64,000 nt of DNA, taken from Takakia lepidozioides (lineage: Eukaryota > Streptophyta > Takakiopsida > Takakiales > Takakiaceae). The position numbers and the translations under genes were made by a program. The notes beneath the pieces are model-generated. The model saw only the letters and a list, made by a program, of their open reading frames with translations. It was not told where the DNA came from and ran no database searches. This document shows, in pieces, positions 56,229 to 64,000 of this stretch (within the stretch, counting starts at the first letter, position 1; each line of letters opens with the position of its first letter). The DNA lies in NCBI GenBank assembly GCA_030704615.1, contig CM060733.1, positions 37,696,001-37,760,000 on the forward strand, written 5' to 3'.

Positions 56229-59200
56229 TCTTAAGGCAGACAATTTAGGCATTGTACTGCCAAAGTAGGGCAGTTTGTGAGTTATCGGGGAATCGCTAGT
56301 AAAGCACGTAGGAATTTAGATTATGTCTGAGACGACCATGGAGGAGCTTTGGCGTCAAAATGACCGTAGGGAGCTGCATCGACAGCGATTTAGGCTGCCA
56401 ATTTGGTACCAGTAACGACAACATGCACCTGTTCGAAATAATACATAGTCCCGGATCTCTCTATTCTCCGGCCTTTCAAGTCCAGTAGGAGCACGCGGCG
56501 AGGAGTCTTGGCAATTGGAGGAAACAATCTGTACAGTGATGAAATATCGCGACAAAGCAAGTGCTGCATCGGAGCAAACGACGGTGAAGGAACTTCCCGG
56601 CAAAGTTTTGAACTCCTCAATGATGCAAAGTGTGTAGGAGGAAACTCCAGATGATTTGTGACCCAGTGGCAGGGCCAAAGACCCCCTGGGGACACCACCA
56701 GTATTTTTACTGCCACGAAGCGGCAGACTGCCTATATGGCGAAACCATGGAAACCAACCAAAGGTGTGGCTTTTCTTCCCCGATTCCCTTGAGATTTTGT
56801 GGGCAGCTACAAGCCATCTAATTATAATTTTTCACCAAATTTGAGGATTTTTGGAGGTGATGAGAGACGGCATCAAATTATCACGCCGGAGGCAGTTGCG
56901 AAAGACGATTAAATGGAATTCTAGTTCATCCAATGGATGAAATCTGGAAATTCGACCTGCAAGCTGGAGGGATGAAAAGACAACCTAGCGCCAACTGGTC
57001 ATCCATTGGATGGATGAAAAACTAGATTTATCATTAACACCAAGGTTTTCCATCCGTGGTTATTATTCTATGGTGTTCTATCGTTTTTAAATTATAGATT
57101 CATGTAGGAAATAATAGTTTAAGACTATCCTTCACTAGTTTAAGAGGCCCCAAAAACACAATAAAAGAAGAGCAGGCTCATCTTGTTCTTCAATCTAGTC
57201 TCATTTCCTTGTTTTGGCCTCTTGTTTGTGTAGTTAGTTTTGAGCTTGAGGGAGCTAGTTCCTAGAGAGTTGAGCTTGTGGCTCTCTAGTATTAGAAGCA
57301 AGCATATTGACAGCAAGATAGTCCTAGCTCAAGGCCTTGTGGCCATTTGAGGCAAGAAGTAGAGGAAACGCTCCATGAAGTGGGAGACTTGAGGACGAGT
57401 AGGAGTGCCGGAGGAGGACCAAGCTTTAGTACCATTCTACCGAGTGATTTAGTGCATCCCAAGCACCACTTGTTTCAGAGGGTGACTTACTATACATTCT
57501 TGACTTTTGAATTCATTTCATTTGCTGTTCAAGCTTTGTCCAAGGAAATGACCTTATAAGCATTGTTTGCTAAAAATCTATAAAACTAACCCTCTTTCAA
57601 GAGGATGTGTGTGCATCTCTATGTACATGTGTGAAGAGCACAGGTGTGAAGCCCCAAGAGACACGGCCTTAGGAATCTAACCCAATCACGTCATGGAAGT
57701 AAGGGTAGATTTCCATTATTATGTTTAAAGAGAGGGTGAGCTTGCATGAAGTGGCGAAGCTCTTGTCAAATTTCTCTTTCTAGCTTAGTGGCGACGGCCA
57801 TATTGCATGAGACGGCGAAGCTATTGCCAAAATTTTCATATTATTAAGATCATATCTATGATTCATAAGCCCCCTGGCCATAGAGGACCATAGGAGGCGT
57901 TGCCAACTAACTTATAAGTGGTTAAGCTATTTTGTAGAGGGCTGCCAAAAAGGGCAGATCCCAGCACTTAAATGCTGGCGCCTTAGGCGCCTTTGGGTTG
58001 GAGGTCAACCAAGGAGGTTGCCTAGAATTGCCATGGAGTGGCGCCTCTAACGCGGGTGGCATGACCTGCCTCCGTGGGAAGAGTTGACCCCTGGAGCAAA
58101 GTACGCTCAGTGGGGCACTGCGTGGCAGCACCAGGCGCCATAGCTGGGCCTGCGCAGGTACGACACGAGCGGCAAAGACGACGAAGCCTACCTATTACCC
58201 GCTGGATCCGCGCCGGCGGCGGGCCAGCCACACCGCGCCACGTAACGCTGGCCGCGGGGTATCAGTCTTAACCGCTGAATAATTCGACGGATCCCGCCAG
58301 GGACTGATGGTCCTTGGATCGGGTATTTTAAGGGGGGGGTTCTCTCCCTATACCTTTGATTTCTTGTGCACTATTCATAGTATTCTTCTTGCATGAGAAT
58401 AGGGCGTGTTTTAACAAATGATAAGAAATGGCTGGAACCATTGGATAGGCCCCAGCGAGGCCATCGGTTTGATATGTATTCCGGGGTTTGTGAAAGCACG
58501 GCTCACGGGTAGATGCCACAGGCAGAGAGAGAGAGCCCAGAGACAGGGATGAGAGAATCCCTGCTGGGGTTTCACAAGGTAGAAGATGACATGTTTCAAC
58601 TTTGTTTTGGGCTGGTTGCCTGCATAAATTAATCAGATTATATTGGAAGTAAGTGGAAGAGGCGCAGGGAATGGACCCTGGGACCCACTGAATGTTTAAC
58701 CATTGTTTACACACCAGGGTGGCGAGCAGATGAGAAACTGCTGGGTGGCAGATTTCATTCATCCTGGCCCAGTGATGGTTTAAGTTGCTAATGAGTTCTT
58801 GAGTGGTTTGGTATAGGAATTTAGGGGCGTTCCCAAGTGGAGAGCGGTTCCTCAACGCTCCCGGCATAAAAGGGCGTTCCCAGGGCATTCCCCTGGTACC
58901 TTGAGGGTAATTTAGTTAGCTCCAGCATCATGCGATGATTCTCTATTTCTACGAATTTCATGCATTTGTAGGAATATTTTCATGATTTGTCTTTATTATT
59001 TAGCAAGGTAATTCGTCTTTTTTAAGGGATTTTATCCTGACCCCATTAACTTCGAAACGCAAGTTTTAAGGGCGGTATCGCCCCCTTCCGCTGAGGATAT
59101 TTGAAGTCAAGTACCCGGCCGCTGGGGGGCCTTGGGCCAAGGAACGGCCATTGTTATTAGACCTCGGGAATAACCTAGAGGTTGGCATTGTTATTATTCA

Positions 59201-59761
59201 TCCGATGGACTGACCATTGAGGTGGCATTTTGGGATCGCTCTAAGGAGGAGAGACTGACTTGGGAAAGCGGATCAGGTCCCTTCCTAGGAGGTAGGACAC
59301 TCATCCACCTCGGGATTTAGGGGGGGGCATTGGGCGGGAGATAGATGATCCCCGTCTCCCTGGGCTCGGGATTCGTTTTGTGAAGGGATTTGAAGGTTCG
59401 TCCCGACTATAAGCGTGTTGGGAGTCCAGGCATGTAGGAAGTAGTAATAAACAAAGACTTGGAAGGCAATTACGATTAAAGACGTAGAAAATCCATAAAC
59501 AAAACGTAGGACTAGGAAACACAAATTGCCATGTGAAGTAGAGTTGTTAAGCTTTGCTTTGCCGGTACGAAGTTAGACTATCTAGATCCATCCATAGCTG
59601 CCACGGACCCCTGCACTTACTGCAGCCGGGTAGGCGGTTCGCTGAGCCCAACCTACACCGCAACTTGCCACGACCTCCTAGGCTAATATGCCGTCACCCT
59701 GGCCGCGCGCGACCAGGGCTCGTCACCCTCTGTGTCATCTCCCCCGCCTCATCCACGGCTC
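56229..59761. other. No gene recognised
   Basis: Mixed sequence with short frames. A small diverged direct repeat (GGCGAAGCTCTTGTCAAATTT near 57750, GGCGAAGCTATTGCCAAAATT near 57813) and a GC-rich patch (58060-58270) are the only structure I see. A 186-codon minus frame at 58328-58888 resembles nothing known. The region may separate two parts of one broken L1. Confidence 0.4.
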
Positions 59762-60700
59762 ATGTTGTTGCCTCGTGATCAAGGAAGTCCCGCCCATCAC
59801 CCTTCGGCAATATTTGACTTTTGTCCGTTATCCAACTCCTTAGAAGATCCTCTGACAAACTTGGCAACAAGGTGCCTTGAGTTGAGATCTTTTGCTAATC
59901 TAAAGCTATGTGATTGGACCCCAGACAGTGCTGTAAGAAGAAACTTGGCGGTTGTGAAAATCACGCCAATCATCTACGGGCAAATTAATGGGTCAGCAAA
60001 CCCCCCCTCGATTCTGCTGACAAATGGATTGGAAGGCTTGGCAGGAGCATGGATCACTACATTTCATGCTACGCACTATTCGGCATCTAGGGAGGTGGAG
60101 CTCTATGTGAAGCTAATTGGGAACATCATTGCGGAACAACCATTCCATTTTCATCTTTCAAATGAAACCATCGTCCATTTTGGTGCATTTTGGGAAAACT
60201 CGGCAGAGTATGAAGAGGCCTCTACTGTCCATACCTTACTTGCTATTCGGTGGGAGGACATTGTCAGAGATGTAGGAACGGCAAAAGACTTCAGCTGGCT
60301 CACCAGAAGGAAACTCTTTGATGGCTCGCTTGGAGGCTTCCCCATAAGCAGCAAGATTCTATTTGCAGGCTTCATCCTGGTGAATGCCATCCTGGGCTCG
60401 GCCTCATCTCCAACCCCGTCGCCCACAGCCCGCAGAGAAGCAGAAGTTGGCTCTGGTAATATGTGTGAGTCCCCAACTCTTAGATTCCTCTCAAAGCTGG
60501 AAGCTACGAGAGTAAAATCTCAAGAAATATCTAGAGAGCTGGCAAGGGCTCTATCCCAAAGGGAAAAGTCATTGCTTAAGTGCCTACAGCTTTGTCATCA
60601 ACTCTTAGAGAATGGGGATGAAGGTCCAAGCACTCAGGCTAGCTACAACAGGGCGAAGTCAAATCTCTGGAAAATTAGACAAGAGAAAGACAACGCCTAA
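59762..60700 (+). pseudogene. Unidentified domain joined to L1 ORF2 linker
   Basis: An open frame of 312 codons from the first ATG. Residues about 15-235 form an unrecognised, folded-looking domain (ASREVELYVKLIGNIIAEQP, FHFHLSNETIVHFGAFWEN, HTLLAIRWEDIV, GFPISSKILFAGFILVNAIL). After a Ser/Pro/Thr linker, residues 240-312 read like the charged helical region between endonuclease and RT of plant L1 ORF2 (SKLEATRVKSQEISRELARA, NRAKSNLWKIRQEKDNA). The L1 sequence continues past the stop (NWSLKGEKMTKYFF). The frame therefore fuses unrelated sequence to a 5'-truncated L1. Confidence 0.5.
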
Positions 60701-62117
60701 AGAATTAAGGCTGGTGTGAATTGGTCCTTGAAAGGTGAAAAAATGACTAAGTATTTTTTTATTAAAGCAAAACAAAGGCGCATGGCATCTGCCATTGCTT
60801 CTCTCACCAGGCCAGACGGTTCCTCTTATGCTCTTCCAAAACATATGGCTCTAGGAGAGTATCCTCGCCGGAGAAGGAGCAGGCTGTTGATGAAATTCTG
60901 CAGAGCATCCCCTCGCTCTTATGTGAAGAGGAAAAAAGTGAGCTTGCTGCCCCTCTCACTAATTCAGAGCTAAAGGAGGCCCTGCAATCCCTTCAATATG
61001 GTAAAATGCCTGGAATGGATGGAATGCCGATTGAATTTTTTAAGGCCCTCTGGTCTACTGTGGTAGAAGATTTCGTGGCCCTGGCCAAGGATATCCTCAT
61101 GAAAGGCATAATGCCATCGCAGCTGTCTATGGGTCTTATCACTCCGATTTTTAAAAAATGGGACAGGAGCCAGTTTTCTAACTACAGACCGATTACTCTC
61201 TTGAACACCACTTATAAGATTATTGCCAAAGCATTAGCGCTAAGGCTCCAACCTGTTCTCTCCAGGGTCATAAGGCCAGAGCAAACAGGCTTCCTCAAGG
61301 GGAGAATGATGTTAGATAATTTCCTACTCATCCATGAGGCAATGCATAAAGCTAAAATTTCAGAGCAGCCTCTGGCTATTTTAATGCTGGACTTTGAAAA
61401 AGCCTTTGACAATATTGACTGGAGCTTCTTGCACAAGGTCCTCGAAAAAATTGGGATGCCCGAGACTTTCTCAAAATGGGTAAAAATCCTTCTCTCTTCA
61501 GCATCGAGCAAGGTTGTCGTTAATGGAGCTATCTCTAAACCTTTTGCTCTATTCAGGTCTGTAAGGCAAGGCTGTTCCCAGCGCCTTACCTCTTCCTCAT
61601 TGCAGCAGATGCGTTGGGTCACTACTTGAACTCTAGACATGACATTGTAGGTCTACAAGTGTCGGGTGACTCAGCGGTAAAGTTGTCTATGTATGCTGAT
61701 GATACTACCCTCATGTTGAACAATGAGAAATCCCTCAACATCAGTAGAGCTTGCAAAGCACTCTAACTCTTCTGTGATGCTTCTGGTTTAAAGGTTAATT
61801 GGAATAAGTCTATAGGGCTGCTCACTGAACTCTCTCCCAATGCTTGGGGTCAGGAGCTGGGACTCAGGTGGCTCCAGCCTGGATCTGCTCATACCCTGTT
61901 GGGTTTTCAGGTTGGCATTGGGCTCTCAGAGGAGCAGAGATTTGAGCCCATCCTTAGAAGGCTACGTAATAAGTTAGCTTTCTGGAGCTCCGCAATGTTA
62001 TCAGTGGCACGAAGGGCTCTAGTGCTTAGTCAAATATTACTAGCATATATTTGGTTCTCGGCTTTGGTATGGTCCCCAAGTTCAAAGCTAGTCGTCAAGA
62101 TTAAAGCTTTCAGAAGA
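60701..62117 (+). pseudogene. L1-like ORF2 reverse transcriptase, left part
   Basis: Plant L1-type reverse transcriptase in broken frames. Blocks: GMDGMPIEFFKALW, LITPIFKKWDRSQFSNYRPI, TLLNTTYKIIAKALALRLQP, EQTGFLKGRMMLDN, LDFEKAFDNIDWSFL, VRQGC, and the catalytic box YADD (MYADDTTLML, about 61687-61716). Frameshifts near 60960 and 61580 and a stop near 61765 disable it. It stops at AFRR where a gypsy fragment interrupts. Confidence 0.85.
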
Positions 62118-63577
62118 TGATCTTTAAGATCACAACGACTGTGTTGAAAATTGATGATGTAATGGAAGCTTACTCTTTATTGCTGGGTCGACCATGGCTG
62201 AAACAGGCCAGGGTATTCCATGACTGGAATTCCCAGTTACTGACTGTGCATGATGGGAAGCACAAGATACAGATCACCACTAAGAAATCTGGTAGGCTAC
62301 CTGCTACTCGGAGACCTCGTGGAGTCAGAGTGTATGACTGGAGGGGAGGGCTTGATGAGGAGCAGGAAGCTACTCTGTTTGCTGCACACCTAGAGTAGGA
62401 GCAGGTTGCAAAAATGCAACTGGGAGGCCTGAGTTGCTTTAAAGGTATATGTTGTGGTGCAGTAACAACAACATCAATTGAGGGGGAAACAAGCAGTTAC
62501 CCACCACATTTCTATGAAGAAAGAGAGGGAGAAATAGAAATCCTAGAGGAACCAGCCAATGTGAGTTTACAGGATGAAGTAGTGGCTGGATGGACAATCA
62601 CAGCTGAAGAGCAGGTGAGAGAAGTGAATGCGGGAACTGAGGAGGAACCAAGAATGGTGAAAGTTGGGGCTGACTTGGAGCCATAATTCTTTGAGAAAGC
62701 TAAGAACATGTTTATCAAATACAAAGATGTATTTGCTTGGAGCTATGAAGATCTGAAAGGGATACCACCTGAGATCTGCCAGCATAAGATTGAACTGGAA
62801 CCAGGGTCAGTACCAATCAAACATGCAAGGTACAGGATGAATCCCAACTATGCACAGAAGGTTGGGGAGGAGATTAAGAAGTTGGCTGAGGCTAAGTTCA
62901 TATACCCGATAGAGTATATATCACCCATTGTGATAGTTCCCAAGAAGAATAGCAAACTGAGAGTTTGTGTGAACTATAAGAAGTTGAATGATTGTACAAA
63001 GAAAGATCCATTTCCTTTGCCATTCACAGAAGCTGTACTGGACACTGTGGCAGGCCATGAGATGTACTCATTCATGGATGGCTTCAGTGGGTATAACCAA
63101 GTGCAAGTAGCTGAAGAAAGACTGCTTTCATCACTGCTTATGCATATAAAGTCATGCCTTTTGGACTTTATAATGCACTAGCAACTTTCCAGAAAATGAT
63201 AAATGAATCTTTCTATGAGTATTTGGATGATTTCATGCAAGTGTTCTTAGATGACTTCAGTGTGTACAGCTCTAAGAATGAGCACTTGCGGAAGTTGGAA
63301 TTATGTTTGGCCAGATGCAGGATGAGAGGTCTTGGGTTGAATCCAGAAAAGTGTACTTTCTGTGTGAATTCAGGGGTACTACTGGGACACATTGTGTATA
63401 AGAAGAGACTGCTTGTGGATCCTAGAAAGACTGAGGCCATTAAAGAATCCCCACCACCAGTAAATGTTAAGGCTCTAAGGAGATTCCTTGGACAAACCAG
63501 CTATTACAGAAGGTTTGTCAGACGGTATGCACAGATGGCAGCACCATTGAGCAAGCTTTTGAAGAAGGATGCAGTGT
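62118..63577 (+). mobile_element. Ty3/gypsy pol fragment inserted in the L1
   Basis: Protease C-terminus (SLLLGRPWLKQARVFHDWN), a spacer, then gypsy reverse transcriptase: KHARYRMNPNYAQKVGEEIK, SPIVIVPKKNSKLRVCVNYK, FMDGFSGYNQV, MPFGLYNALATFQKMIN, and the catalytic box FLDD (QVFLDDFSVY). RNase H begins with FLGQTSYYRRFV. A stop near 62396, a stop near 62685 and a frameshift near 63110-63155 break it. No LTR, primer site or polypurine tract lies at either end. Confidence 0.85.
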
Positions 63578-64000
63578 AACTTCCTCTGGGGGGCCACGCC
63601 GACTTCCCCCACTAAAAGAGCGCTGGTCTGTTGGTCCTAGCTCTGCAATCCCCGAAAAGAAGGTGGTCTTGGGATTATAGACCCGGCCCTGCAGATTGTT
63701 GCGTTCCTAGCTAAATGGGTTCCCAGGGTTCTACGTTATGGAAACAGTCCATGGTGCTTACTGGTAAGAGAACATCTAGTACAAGCAGTGCCCTCCACTT
63801 CCAATTCTTGGGCTCATTCCTTGAAATGGCTTGTCCAGGGGCCTTGCAAAACCAAAGGCAAAGGCTCTGATGCCTGGAACTCCATTTGGGCTGCTTGGAA
63901 TGCTTTCAAACCACATCTGGCCCAAAAAAAGCCCATGTGTTTTGAGGAAGCTGTGCGCCAACCATTATTTGGAAATCGGAACTTAGGACATGTGCCCCTG
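63578..64000 (+). pseudogene. L1-like ORF2, right part (runs off the window)
   Basis: The L1 frame resumes with NFLWGGHADFP, the usual continuation of the AFRR segment left of the gypsy insert, then LCNPRKEGGLGIIDPALQI, FLAKWVPRVLRYGNSPWCLL and RQPLFGNRNLG. A frameshift near 63612 and a stop near 63640 are visible. The rest lies outside the window. Confidence 0.82.

Noticed and set aside
58328-58888. 186-codon minus-strand open frame
   Set aside because: No recognisable motif, atypical composition, and no splice or promoter context; chance frame is likely.

Overview
This is nuclear DNA of a land plant: split genes with short exons and GT-AG (some GC-AG) introns, plant-type DGAT1 and CYP71/PPWD1 exon sets, PLS-type PPR sequences, and many plant-style LINE and Ty3/gypsy fragments. 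A roadblock-type dynein light chain gene and the decayed PLS-PPR copies fit a plant with swimming sperm (lycophyte, fern or bryophyte) better than a flowering plant. That lineage call is inference; I cannot name the species.

Layout. 1-7.6 kb: an FCP1/NIF-like HAD protein (minus) diverges from a four-exon cytochrome b561-domain membrane protein (plus). 7.6-18.0 kb: a complete 16-exon DGAT1 gene (minus), with an antisense 5'-truncated LINE in its last intron and older fragments of the same family in other introns. 18.2-18.45 kb: a second short copy of that LINE with a perfect target-site duplication. 18.6-21.1 kb: scattered exon-like segments of an unidentified minus-strand gene. 21.2-26.2 kb: AT-rich, gene-poor. 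26.2-34.0 kb: a complete 13-exon PPWD1/CYP71 cyclophilin (minus) head-to-head with an intronless UTP13/TBL3 WD40 gene (plus) that carries a telo-box. 34.2-40.6 kb: a decayed minus-strand PPR region in which an OSB-type PDF motif lies directly upstream of PPR repeats, plus a 371-bp tandem array whose six units share one stop codon. 41-44.4 kb: a retroelement 3' end with an unrecognised ORF, then a LINE 3' part. 44.7-46.8 kb: a three-exon dynein roadblock light chain (minus). 48.5-51 kb: a Ty3/gypsy gag-protease fragment with a 5' LTR. 51-54.5 kb: an unusual non-LTR element encoding a chromodomain, RNase H, a CCHC finger and a restriction-like endonuclease. 54.5-64 kb: L1-like ORF1 and ORF2 fragments, ORF2 being split by an LTR-less gypsy pol fragment.

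The host genes are unrelated housekeeping functions: triacylglycerol synthesis, transmembrane electron transport, spliceosome/chromatin-associated peptidyl-prolyl isomerisation, 18S rRNA processing and dynein light chain. They show no operon-like logic. The likely shared regulation is at the two divergent promoters (FCP1-like/b561 and PPWD1/UTP13). From 34 kb onward the window is mostly a graveyard of duplicated PPR copies and nested retroelements.
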